The translations under genes and the position numbers were made by a program. A stretch of DNA of 64,000 nucleotides, taken from the NCBI GenBank assembly GCA_019671135.1, contig JAHRHY010000005.1, positions 2,714,001 through 2,778,000 on the forward strand. Direction: 5' to 3'. This document shows, piece after piece, positions 21,468 to 33,255 of the stretch. Numbering within the stretch: position 1 is the first letter of the stretch; every line of letters starts with the position of its first letter. The stretch is from Linnemannia hyalina (lineage: Eukaryota > Mortierellomycota > Mortierellomycetes > Mortierellales > Mortierellaceae). The notes under the pieces were generated by a model. It had not been told where the DNA came from and did no database searches. It saw nothing but the letters and a program-made list of their open reading frames with translations.

Positions 21468-22667
21468 CTAGAAAGGTTGCCCGTGGGCGATGCCACGGGT
21501 GCCGGAAGTTGCTGTAAGGGGGTCTGGGGTGAGGGGTGTGGGTCTTGGAAGGGTCTTTGAAGAAGACTCGTTTAAAGATAAGGGTGCCACTTGCCTATTA
21601 CCTTTTTCCTTTTTCAAGTGTAGTGTGACTGTAAACTTTTCACAACTACCTGTGGCCAATGGCATGCTTGGGGAATGTAGAGCTCATACCTGTCGAGTTT
21701 CCTGTTGTGCCATAAAGAATAATATCCCTGGTCCCAGCTGGGCCCAGCTGACCTCCCTTATTAGATAGTCATCTTAGTAGCTGAGGAGCCATCCCCCTGG
21801 CCTTGTTAGTATTCATTATTCTCTCGGGTCACCCTCACGCGCAGTATATTCAAGATATCCTTGACTGCCCTTTGCTCTACATCACGCCAGAGGATTTCTT
21901 GCTTTTTAGTAGGCTTGCGAAAAGGCTCGTTCACAGCATACTGGCGCTTTGCGCTAGATGGCCCAGACGGCCACGCTCCAGCGGTCGCTTCCTTTTGCCG
22001 CAGGCGGCAATAGGGATCTGACAGCTACAGCTTTGCCCTTACGAAGTACTGGGGCTTTGCGCAAGAAAGTTTCTCTGGTTCGGGCTACGCCCTCATATCC
22101 TCTTGTCCCGTGCCCGTACGCTCGCTGCGCTCACAGGATACTGGCGCGCTTTGCGCAAGATACTCTTAATGGCCTTGCCCGTGACCATCGCTCGCTTCGC
22201 TTACAAAGTACGGGTGCTTGGCGCAAAAAAGGTCCTCTGGTTCGGGCTACGCCCTCACATCATCTTCTCCCTTTCGTACCCGTGCGGTCACAACATACTG
22301 GCGCTTCGCGCAAGATACTTTCGATTGTCTCGCCAGGGCGCGCGCCCGTGACCATTGCTCGCTGCGCTCACATCCTCTTCAAAGCCCCTTGATTCGGGCT
22401 ACGCCCTCATATCCTCTTAGCCCGTGCCCGTACGCTCGCTGCGCTCACAGGACACTGGCGCGCTTCGCGCAAGATACTCTTGATGGCCTTGCCCGTGACC
22501 ATCGCTCGCTTCGCTCACAAAATACTGGCGCTTCGCGCAAGACACAGGCGCTTCGCGCTGGCGCTACGCGCAAGATACTGGTGAGGGCCACGGCCCTCAC
22601 AACATTTTTAGTTCGGGCTCCGCCCTCACGTGATTTAACTAAAAAAATCGTTATTTTTTTAAAGAGA
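21468..22667 (-). mobile_element. Non-autonomous Helitron R2 (hairpin-rich family)
   Basis: Nearly identical to R1. Its CTAG (21468-21471) is separated from the R1 tip by a 6-bp TTCTAG remnant, so two CTAG ends lie in a row. It contains one extra hairpin unit near 22540-22575 (GACACAGGCGCTTCGCGC) absent from R1 but present in R3. The 5' tip TCTCTTTAAA is at 22667. Confidence 0.75.
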
Positions 22668-25540
22668 AGGAGATAGTACCCGCGGCTTCGCTCGCGGAGG
22701 TGTGGAGCAAGTGTGAATTGATAAAAAAGTGGTGGTGGTTGAATATTGCAAAGTTTATTTGTGTTTGTTAGTTCCTCATTTCTCTCTCACTTTTCTATTT
22801 CTGTCTTCACTTTTTTTTTTCGTTTTGCCCTCCCTTCCTTTTTTTTTCTTTGTCAGATTCCACAAATCGTGCCAGCGTGCCAGGCCTGACTAATCCAAGC
22901 CACAGCCACGGGGAGGAGGTGTCAGACGGGATCCCTGGGAGCTCGAATGCCTATAGATACACAACTTGGGTCGCATGAATGCCATGAAGTGGCGAGCACC
23001 GAGCCAGCCCTCCGCATCCCCAATGCGACCTGTCGTGTCTGATGAGCCCTCTGTCAGTCGAGATCTCGGTCAAAGATTTTATGCAGCAGTCTCCTTTCTT
23101 TCTATCAAATACAACACCGTCTTGCCATGAACGTACTCTACAACCCTCTCGTCCGCCTCATTCAGACTTTGTTTGACAAATCGACTCGTTGCCTTGGCGG
23201 GCTAAATCCTGTCGGTTTTCCTCCTTTGCTCAAACCTGCCTTCCTCTCTCGAGGTGTTATTCCTTGGGTCATTCCCTATTCGACCGTCGCCCTTGTAACG
23301 TACGTGCCATATCTCCATCCTCCCAAAGTCCTCTATCGCACTCACAATACCTTTTTTTCTTTTCGCTTTCCCTCTGCCAGGCGGTCAACGCATGTCGAAT
23401 GTCACGGTACTTTGTACTGGTACCAAAGGATGTAATGTAAAGGCAAAGACACTGTTGAAGGTCCGGGTGGTTGCAAGAAATACCTCTGAAATGGCTTTGC
23501 AATCCAGCAAGGGAAGCTTCGATGGCTGGCATTTTGACTCTTAGGCAGCACACAGAGAAGCGTGGATTAGCGACTGTACGTCCGACACGCTCCTGCGTAT
23601 TCAAAATAAATAATTAAATCGCGCATCAATAAAAAGAAAGAAGAATGTAGAATAGTTGTAGGTGTTATCGTAACTGGTTACCTCTGTCCAATGTAAAGCA
23701 CCCCAATGAGAGCAGACCACGCTCATCAATTCCTAGATCATGTACACTGTGTCGTCCTGCTCCTTAACAGCAGCTACTCTATTCCCAAAAACACGTAGAT
23801 CAGCGGGAGCAACATGAGCAACAAAGGAAACATGGGCAACAAAGGAAACATGAGCAACAAAGGAAACATGAGTAGCAGGGGTAACATAAGCAGCAGGGGT
23901 AACAGGAGCGGCAGAAGCGGCTGGAGTAGCAAGGACCGTGGAAGGAGTAGAAGCAAGAGATTCTGCAACGATTATGCGCTTCCTGCTCAAATGGCAATCC
24001 GCATGAGTTGTACAACGGTGACCAAGTTGTCTGCAAGCATTACATCTCGTAGCAGAGGACTGAGGAGCACTATGCAATGCGATGGCAATAGCTCGCTCAC
24101 GTTACCTAAATGGGCCGGAATGGGTCGGAATGGTTGGCGTTGGGCTGGAGCCATGCGTGGCTGCTACAATCATGCGTGACTGGGACAACCGGCTTTTCTC
24201 CTTCAGCAGGTCGTCGTTGTCGCTTATGTTACCTAAATGGGTCGGAATGGTAGGCCTCAGGCTGGAAGCATTCTCCCGGTACCAGTGCCTCCGCCGCCTG
24301 ATCGATGACCCATCCTCACTCCCCTCACCCTCCCACTCAATCGTTGTCTGACTTGTAGTTAGCCAATCTAATCGATTTATTTGAATTTCCTATGGTTTGC
24401 ATTGGGTTTGTGCGCATTCGAGTCGAAATTTTTAATCCGTTTCGAATGCGCACAAATCCTAAGCAAAACATAGGAAATTCGAATAAATTCGATTAGACGC
24501 TCTACTTGTAGTCTCGAACTATTGAACCACGTCAGCAATTGCAACGTAAGCATCCCCGTCTGAAATGGCATCAAAGCTTGCTTCGCAGTTGTTACCATTA
24601 TAAGTTAGGAGTTGTGCTGTAAAGAGGCGGCAATCTGAGCAATTGTGGTCTGTTTACCCTAAAATACCGTTTGTTTTCCTTTATAGTAGGGACAGTAACA
24701 ACTTGTCGACCTTTGTTGGCCGTTCCCACGTCCACGATGCTTGGCACACCTACTGATGGAGGAGGAAGAGGAGGTAAAAGGGGGGAAAGAGGGAAAAGAA
24801 GAAGAGGAGGAAGAAGAAGAGGAGGAAGAAGAGGAGGAATGAGGAGGAAGAGTAAGGGGTGATGGCATTGAGTTTGGCGGTGATAGTGGTGGTACATTTG
24901 GTGGAAAGGAAGTAGAGAGTGGAGGAAGTAGAGGGAGCGCTAGCAGTAGGGCGACCTTGTTAAGTTGGTCGCCTTGGCCCGTCTGTATCCTGTAAAGGTC
25001 GCAGAAGGAGAGACATCAGGGGTGGAAGTGGTAGTAAGAGTGACACGGTGAGAGCGAGTGGAAGGCATGCTGGCTACTGACAGATAAAAAAAAAAAAAAA
25101 AAAGAGAAAGGAAGGAAAGAAAATATGCTTGTCCGTGAAAGAGAAAGAAAAGCCATCGGCTCTACTCTCTCCATTCTCCATTTTCGCATCTTAACATGCT
25201 TACTGCTTACCGGCAGATCTTCTTACCGGCGTGGCTCTCATTCCGCAGTCGCATTTTAACATGGTTACCGGCAGATCTGCTTACCGGTATGGCTCTGATT
25301 GCAACCCTCATCCATCTCTCATTTTTAATTTAATTAACTTTAAACTAAAAAAAACGCACACAGCACACACAACACACACAACACACACAAACACTTACAC
25401 ACACACTACACATACACCATACATACCATACACACACCACAACACCACACACACCACAACACCGTGAGAAAGAGAAAGAGGGAACATCACATGATTTACG
25501 ATAAGTCAGGTGATGGAGATAACGATTTTGTATTAGTAGA
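22668..25540 (-). mobile_element. Non-autonomous Helitron B
   Basis: The 5' tip TCTACTAATACAAAATCG at 25540 abuts the CTAG of Helitron C; TCACCTGA is 28 nt inside. The 3' hairpin CCGCGAGCGAAGCCGCGG is present at about 22681-22699, but the expected CTAG is replaced (GGTACTATCTCC), so the very tip was altered at the junction with R2. Compared with A and C it is more diverged and lacks the S and SINE insertions. It contains (GTT-TCC-TTT)-type repeats at 23810-23880 and an intact-looking zinc-knuckle frame (23733-24077). Confidence 0.7.
23733..24077 (-). pseudogene. Zinc-knuckle segment of Helitron N-terminal protein
   Basis: A 114-codon frame reads CNACRQLGHRCTTHADC, a Cys/His cluster, followed by a proline/alanine/valine-rich stretch with six short imperfect repeats (VSFVAH). 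Homologous frames occur in Helitrons A, A', C (26553-26804) and F (45221-45580). It is probably an exon of the lost Rep/helicase gene or a separate accessory gene of the parent Helitron. A full gene cannot be assembled here. Confidence 0.4.
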
Positions 25541-28481
25541 CTAGAATGGTACCCGCGGCTTCGCTCGCGGAGGTGTGGGGCAAGTGTAAATTGACAAAAA
25601 AGTGGTGGTGGTTGATTATTGCAAAGTTTATTTATGATTGTCAGTTCCTCATTTCTCTCTCGCTTTTCTATTTGATTTTTTTTTCTGCCTTCACTTTTTT
25701 TTTCGTTTTGCCCTCCCTTCCTTATTTTTTGACGTCATATTTCCACAACTCGTGACGGCGTGCCAGGCCTGACTGATCCAAGCCATGGCCACGGGAAGGA
25801 GGTGTGAGACGGGACCCCTGGGAGCCCGAATGCCTATAGTTACACAACTTGGGTCGTATGAATGCCATGAAGTGGCGAACACCGAGCCAGCCCCCCGCAT
25901 CCCCAACGCGACCTATCAGGTGTGATGAGTCGAGATCTCGGGTCAAAGATATTATACAGCAGTCTCCTTTCTTTCCTTTAAATGCAATACCATCTTACCA
26001 TGTAAATGTTGTACAACCTTCTCGTCCGCGTCACTCAGACTTTGTTTGACAAATCGACTCGTTGCCTTGGCGGGCCAAATCCTGTCCCTGTCGGTTTCCC
26101 TCCCTTGCTCAAACCCGCCTTCTTCTCGAGCTGTTATTTCTTGGGTCTTCCCCTATTCGACCGTCGCCCTTGCAACGTACGTGCCATATCTCCGTCCTTT
26201 CAAAGTCTTCTATCGCACTTGCAATACCTTTTTTCTTTTTGCTTCCCTCTGTCAATGCATTTCACGGTTCTTTGAGCTGGTACCAAAGGACGTAAAGGCA
26301 ATGGCATTGTTGAAGGTCCGGATGGTTGCAAGAAATAGCCCGGAGAAAAAGGTACCACCTCTGAAAGGCTTTGTAATTCATCAAGGGAAGCTTAATGACC
26401 GGCGTTTTGACTCTTAGACAGCAGAGAAACGTAGATTGGCGATTGTACGTCCAACACACTCCTGCGTTTTCAAAAGAAGTGATTAAATCGGGTATCAATA
26501 AAAATAAAGGAGGATGTAGAATAGTTGTAGGTAATATCGTAGACGGTTACCTCTATCCAATGTAAAGCACACAATGAGAGCATACCACGCTCATCGATCC
26601 CATGATCATGTACACTGTGTTGTCCTGATTCTTAACAGCTATTCTATTTCCAAAAACACTTAGATCAGCAGGAGCAACAGGAGCAACGGAAGCAGCAAGG
26701 ATCGTGGAAGGAGTAGGAGCAAGAGATTCTGCAACGATCATGCGCTGTCTGCTCATAAGGCAATCCGGATGAGTTGTAAACAATGGTGATGGAGTTCTCT
26801 GCAAGCATTACATATCATAGCAGAGGACTGAGGAGCACCATGCAATGCGATGGCAATAGCTCGCTCATGTTACCTAAATGGGTCGGAATGGTTGGCGCCG
26901 GGCTGGAACCATGCGTGGCTGCTACAATCATGCGTGACTGGGACAACCTGTGTCAGCCGGCTGTTCTCCTTCAGCAGGCGAGGGCTTGGGATCCCGTTTG
27001 GCGTAGTAGTAAAGCGTCCTCCACGCAATTTTGAGGTCCTGGGTTCGAGTCCTAGGAGAGCGTTTGGCTTGGCGCATGATCTCCTCATCTTACACTCAAA
27101 GAGTTGAGGGCTCCCCCCTCTTCTACAGCACAAAGTCTTCCCTCAAATTCAGAGTCTTGCCGCTGCCCCCTACACATTTCTTTCTCAAGTACCGTCTTTA
27201 GAAATAAAAAAACCCTGGTGGCTTGTTGCACCACTGGGGCTGTTCTCTCCTTACTGAGCCTTCCTATGGGAAGGTTCAATTTAAACAAAAAAATCCATCA
27301 GCAGGTCGTCGTTGTCGCTTATGTTACCTAAATGGGCCGGAATGGTAGGCCTTAGGCTGGAAGCATTCTCCCGGTACCAATGCCTCCGCCGCCTGATCGA
27401 TGGCCCATCTTCACCCCCTTCACCCTCCCACTGAACCGTTGTCTAACTTGTAGTCTCAAACTATTGAACCACGTCAGCAATTGCGGCGTAAGCATCCTCG
27501 TCTGAAATAGTATCAAAGCTTGTTTCGCAGTTGTCGCCATTATAAATTAGGAGTTGTGCTGCAAAGAGGCGGCAATCCGAGCAATTGTGGTCTGTTTGCC
27601 CTAAAATTACCGATTGTTTTCATTTATAGTAGGGACAGTAACAACTTGTCAACCTTTGGTGGCCGTTTCCACGTCCACGATACTTGGCACACCTACCGAT
27701 GGAGGAGAAAGAGGAGGGAAAAGAGAGAAAAGCGGGAAATAAAGAAGAGGAGGAAGAAGAAGAGGAGAAATGAGGAGGAAGAGTAAGGGGTGATGGCATT
27801 GAGTTTGGTGGTGATAGTGGTGGTACATTTGGTGGAAAGGGAGTGCAGAGTGGAGGAAGTAGAGGGCGCGGTAGCAGTAGATCGACCTTGTTGAGTTGGT
27901 CGCCTTGGTACGTCTGTATCCTGTAAAGGTCGTAGAAGGAACGACATCGGGCGCGGAAGTGGTGGTAAGAGTGACACGGTGAGAGCGAGTGGAAGTCATA
28001 CTGGCTACTGACAGATAAAAAAAAAAAAAAAAAAAAAAAAGAGGAAGAAAAGGAAAGGAAAGGAAAGGAAAGGAAAGGAAAGGAAAGGAAAGGAAAGGAA
28101 AGGAAAGGAAAGGAAAGGAAAGGAAAGAAAATATGCTTGCCCGTGAAAGAGAAAGAAAAGCCATCGGCTCTACTCTCTCCATTATCCATTTTCGTATTTT
28201 AACATGCTTACTGCTTACCGGCAAATCTTCTTACCGGCATGGCTCTCATTCCGCAGTCGCATTTTAACATGCTTACCGGCAGATCTGCTTACCGGTATGG
28301 CTCTGATTGCAACCCTCATCCATCTCTCATTTTTAATTTAATTAACTTTAAACTAAAAAAACGCACACTTGCACACATACACCAAACACACACCACACAC
28401 ACACATTGAAAAAGAGAAAGAAAGATCATCACATGATTTACGTATATCAGGTGATCGGTGCAGTCGCTTTGTATTAGTAGA
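25541..28481 (-). mobile_element. Non-autonomous Helitron C
   Basis: The 3' end CTAG (25541-25544) and hairpin are canonical. The 5' tip TCTACTAATACAAAG at 28481 directly touches the CTAG of Helitron D, and TCACCTGA is 28 nt inside. The 3' half matches Helitron A almost exactly over 1 kb, showing recent common descent. Unlike A it lacks repeat S but contains a SINE (26978-27298) and longer AAAGG repeats (about 28050-28125). Confidence 0.85.
26978..27298 (+). mobile_element. tRNA-derived SINE inserted in Helitron C
   Basis: The insert is flanked by the direct repeat TCAGCAG (26971-26977 and 27299-27305); Helitrons A and F read through this site uninterrupted. It contains a pol III A-box-like TGGCGTAGTAGTAAAGCG (from 26999) and a perfect B box GGTTCGAGTCC (27042-27052), about 43 bp apart as in a tRNA. 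A tRNA-unrelated body with an internal stem (CCTTCCTATGGGAAGG) and an A-rich tail (AAACAAAAAAA) follow. The tRNA-like head does not fold into an intact acceptor stem, so it is a SINE head and not a functional tRNA. Confidence 0.75.
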
Positions 28482-31400
28482 CTAGCAAGTGGCCGCGGCT
28501 ACGCCGCGGACGCTGCGCCGGTTTCTCGATTCCCAGGTTTGGCGTGTAAGGGCTAGAGGTGTTGCCGACCTGGGGTCTTTTCTCATTCATTTTGGATGTG
28601 TCTTGACTTCAAAGGGGGGAAAATAATATTAGGAATAAAAAAATGAGCCAGCAAAAAGGATGAGAGGACTGATCTAAAGAACGGGCGAGCATTGTTCACT
28701 CTTTTAACATTTTGATCGATTCTATGGTGTAGGGTATGATTACGGAACTCTCTTATAGACATCACTTCTAGTGTATGTGCCCTCAAGCTCGGGGATGCTG
28801 CCATGGATCATAAGAACTTTGACATTTTTGATGTCTGCGCATCAAGAAAGAGAAATATAAAGCTTACTGTGTGTGAACACAGGAGTAGGGAGATAGAGTC
28901 CGACATTTTCAAGGGTCTGACCCTGCGCCTTGTTGATCGTCATGGCAAAGGCAGGCCTGACCGGGAACTGTCGTCTCTTGAATGTGATCGGGGAGGACTT
29001 GTCGTCTGTTGTTAAAATCGGCACTCGTGGGATGAAGACCAAGTCGGTGGCAAAAGGTCCCGTTAGGATTGTCGCCATGATGCAGCGTGGCCTGAGCCGG
29101 CGGACGATCAAGCGAGTTCCGTTGCAGAGTCCTTTTTTTTGGTCCACATTTCGGAGGAGAATGATGGGCATGCCAACTTTCAGCACCAGATAGTAGGGAG
29201 GTAATCCAGTGGGGTCCAAAGAGTTGAGATACTCTGTAGGACAGTTGGCGACGCCGTTGGTGTCTGAATCCGGAACGGAGTCTTGGCCAAGGTACTCTGT
29301 TGCCTTGCCAGGAAGTAGTGTGGTCGGGAGGTTGTTCATGTAATTGACATCCTTGTTCAGTGTTGTCAAAATAGCGGTGCGCTTGATGTCGTGAGGTGCA
29401 AAGTTGCCGATGGAGATATTGGGGTAGATGGTGCGGATAAGTTGGATCTCGTGCTCGTTGTTGAGATTGGGTCCATGTGGCGTAAAAAGGATGTCGTCTG
29501 GAATCCTGATATAATCATCAGAGTCGCCAAGGAAAATGTCTGCTCCTTGCCTTCACCCACATGTAGCAAAAAATCGACGAACGAAAAAGAGCTGCTCTTG
29601 TCCTCCATGACTCGCATATTGCGAGTTAGCTTGAGTGCCTTGACCTTGGGCCAAATGGTGCCAGACATCTTTAGACATGCGCCTTCGATTTGAGACTGAG
29701 ATCCATGAACAACCACCGGCAACACCTGTTGAAAGTCACCACCGAACACGACAATCTTTCCGCCGAAAGGAACCAAGGGTCGATCCATAATCCGGTCCAC
29801 AGACTCAAAGACATTTCGATGCATCATGGGTACCTCGTCCCAGATGATGAGGTCGGCCGCATGAATAATGGATCCGACTTGTTGCTCGCGGGTGATATTT
29901 CAGGTCGAGTCTTTGAAAACTGGATTGGGGAACTTGAAGACAGAGTGTGCAATGCGTCCACCATGAAGGATCAGAGCTGCTATACCGGATGACGCGAGGA
30001 CAACAACATTCTTTTTCAGAACACCACTGATTTGTTCAATCAGTGTGTTGTAGAGAAAGAATTTGCCGGTGCCACCTGGTCCGTCAATAAAATAGAGGTC
30101 GGTCCTTTGGGGGCGGACGGGTGTGGAGACAGAGGCGATGACTTCGTCAAATATTACCCAATGCTCGACATTCATGGTTTGAATGTGAGGGCCCGCCAGC
30201 TTGGCGAGCTCTTCATGCGATTTTTCGCTGTGGTCAGAGGCGGACTTTGGGATGTAGCGGAGAATGCTGTCGCTGATGTCTTGTGGCATAGTGGGAAAGG
30301 CGGCCAGAGAAGGGAGACAGAACCTCTCGCCGTCCTTAGGCTGGACAAAGTAGATCCGGGCAATCTTGAGGGTGTCCTTTTGATGCCCCTTGTCCCACTT
30401 GCGATTGTTTTGGTCGTAGGTGTAATGCTCGCGAATCTCGGCGTATGTATATTTATGTGCGTCCTTGTCCTCTTGGTTCAGCTTAAAGTAGGCCATCAGT
30501 TGACTGTCGTTGTTACGGCGGGCGACACAAAGTAGATCCGCGTATGTGACGTTGTGCTGGCCTATGAGATGGACCTGTAGACGTTGCACAGCAGGTGAAC
30601 GACCGTACAAAGGATATCCAAGGACGCGCCACATGCTTTCATGGGAAGAGAGGTATCTCATATCGCGAAATTCGCGAATGTCGATGCGTGAAGGATGCTA
30701 TTATACAAACGATAGCAAACAAAAAGAGAGTGAGAAAAAATAGTAAGCAAGGAGTTGCAATGGTCAGACATCCAGGGAAAAAAATGCGCAAAAAAAGTAC
30801 CTCCTTGCTTGCTGCATTTTTTTTGGTGTGCAGCGATTGAGCCTTCAGTGGCGGTGGTGTTATACCCTGTAGCGGTAGCTGTAGCAGTGGCGGCGCTGGT
30901 GCTGGTGCTGGTGCTAGTGCTAGTGCTAGTGTTGGTGCTGGTGGATGCAAAGACGACGATGGGATTGATCAGTGGAGGCAAACAGAAGACCCTTCTTTTT
31001 CGAGGGCGATCTTGGCTCTGCTCGGTCCATTGGGAAAATGAAAAATGAAAAATAGAAATTTGTGTATGTCCATTGATGCTTTGACTTCTGTGCTGCGATA
31101 CTATTGTTTCTTTTGCTTTGATAGAAATAAGGGGGCAATGAACAAAAGACATGCCTTACGGATGTGCTCGTATAAATATTTCACGGCAGAGACGGAAAAC
31201 CATATCTCGACATTGAGGTGGGTGTTGAACTTGGTTGCCAGCCAAAGGTTGTGAGGCACGACCCAGCTATTGTCGATCTCTGTCGGGAGATTATCGGCCA
31301 GTTCTATTTGGTTACACCTTCCGGCACAGGCATCCAAGGTCGCCCTCTTAGTCCCAAAAGACCTGGCAAGATGTTCAAGGTGGCCGACAGGATTCCGGCC

Positions 31401-33255
31401 ATCACACCCACACTTGGTGCACATGCGTCTGGAGGTGGGAACTGGCGTGCGCGTGTTCGTGATGCTGTTGGAGTCGCAGACGTTGGCGTTGGAATTAGTA
31501 CCGCTAGTGCTGGTGGTACTGGTGGTGCTGGTGGTGCTGGTGGTAATGGTGGTGCTGGTGGTAATGGTGGTGGATGATGGTGCCGCTTCCGATTCCTCAT
31601 CAGTCTCCTCTTCAACAATCATTCGCCGTCGCTTGTCCAACTTAACCGAGGTTGTCCCAACAATGGGCGGGCGATCGCTATTGATGGTGCCGTTTTGGTA
31701 GGCATCGTAAATGTCTATTGAAAAGACATTGTCAAATTGCCATTCGTCAGCAAATCACTCAGGACGTCAATGAAATCATTGTCGTCATTGAATCCATAGT
31801 CTTTGTCTGTGTCCTGACCAGTGACAGGGACGGCGATAGTAGGTGTATTGTTGCTAGAGACGTTTTTTGCAACCTGCTTCTGCTCCTGCTTCTGCCTCTG
31901 CTCCTGCTCCTGCTTCTGGTCTTGAGTTGAGTTGGTCCTGAAAAAGACCCTTAATCGACGTCCACTTACCTTTGAAGTTGGCGTTGGGGTGGGGAACAAC
32001 AGTGGCAACCTTGGGCTTGAAACCCCGGAGGTGTGTATACGCATCCTCAATACGTAATGTTGTCGGGGACAGGGTCGTGAACAGGAGCCGTTGAGATCAA
32101 GACGCTTCTGCTGTCGATATCAGAGGTCATGTTGTTGACGGGGACATCAGGGGTTGGATCAGAGACATTCACGATAGTTGTATTGTCGTTCTACGTATCG
32201 TCTGTATTGCAGCGCCTGCGATTATTGAGAGTGGTGCGCCCTTTACAATGCGCTGCAGCAGCCGAACCAAGACCTTAGAGCTCAAAGAGGACTGTTACCT
32301 GCGATAAGTAGGAAACAGTACTAAAGGTCAGGGATGAACAGAAATGAACATAAATAACATAGTTGCATATAGACACTGACATAGACTTACTTTGGAGCAG
32401 CAGCAGAAGAACGGGTTCCGGTACGGGTATAAAGAGGCGTGGATGGTTTGCGCATGTTGAAGAGGATAAAACTTGAGACTGTAGAAGATATGTCAAAATA
32501 TGGTCAAGGATTAATGAGAATCGATACTGAGAATTATGAGACGCTTACCCTTTTCTAAAAGAGAAATAATACAACCTCTTCACTCTCCTTGTGCCACGAC
32601 ATACCGTTACCCTACTGTTCACTGACCATGCTCAGTAGATTGGCGTCTGTGTTCTCTTCATTCTTGTTCTTCCTTGTGGTATGTGTGCTCGCGTCTTCGT
32701 GTTTGTCCATGCCAAGCTGAGTCCTCATGTCTGTCCATGCTGAAAAGGATGGTGTATGGTCGAATATGTCAATGGAAAGAAAGAGAGGAATATTTTATTT
32801 CACACCTTAGAGGGGGTAATATGCGTACGCAACCCACTCTGATAGTGAGTTCTCACTTTGGTGTTAACATCATGAGTCTGGTGCATTTTTTCAAAAAAAA
32901 AAAAAGGGCCAAGCTGCATCTTCATGTCTGTCCATGCCAAGCTGCATCCTCATGTCTGTCCAGTCCATGCTGCGTCTGCATTCTCATGTCTCATTTTGTC
33001 CATGCCATGCTGGTGGATGTCTTTTTTGTTTCTGGTGTCGTTTGTTGCTTGCTGTTGTTGCTATTGTTGTTTGTTGCTTTCTGTTGCAGTTTTTGTTGTT
33101 GTAAAAGAAAAGAAGGGGTGGGTTAAAAAAAAGGGGTGATGTTATCGATAACATGATGTCAAGCATGGAGACGCCACGCGGTTGTGCAATTATGCAATTA
33201 CAGAAAGGTTGTGTATATCATGTGATTTATCCCTCGTGGATTTTAGTATATGAGA
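28482..33255 (-). mobile_element. Helitron D (degenerate Rep/helicase carrier)
   Basis: The 3' end is CTAG (28482-28485) behind a different hairpin, CCGCGGCGTAGCCGCGG, with linker CCACTTG. The 5' tip TCTCATATACTAAAATC at 33255 touches the CTAG of R3, and TCACATGA is 31 nt inside. It carries a broken Rep/helicase gene in its left two-thirds. The right part (about 31700-33255) holds serine/threonine and CTG-type low-complexity tracts with no recognisable gene. Confidence 0.75.
28820..31640 (-). pseudogene. Helitron D Rep/helicase (decayed)
   Basis: PIF1-type helicase pieces lie in three frames: 30661-29900 (Walker A region GPGGTGKFF, where a Phe replaces the usual Thr/Ser after Lys), 29827-29366 (PMMHRNVFESVDR, FGGDFQQVLPVV) and 29369-28842 (NKAQGQTLENVGLYL, ending in ISLS). 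Further right a short block (WVVPHNLWLATKFNTHLNVE, about 31190-31280) corresponds to the region after the HUH motif in Helitron E. A threonine-rich N-terminus with an MCTKCGC motif precedes it. The HUH nuclease core itself is missing between these blocks, so the gene is deleted as well as frameshifted. Confidence 0.75.

Noticed and set aside
25361..25465. CA-rich frames near Helitron tips (also 10215-10427)
   Set aside because: Dinucleotide microsatellite translated as His/Thr repeats; not coding.
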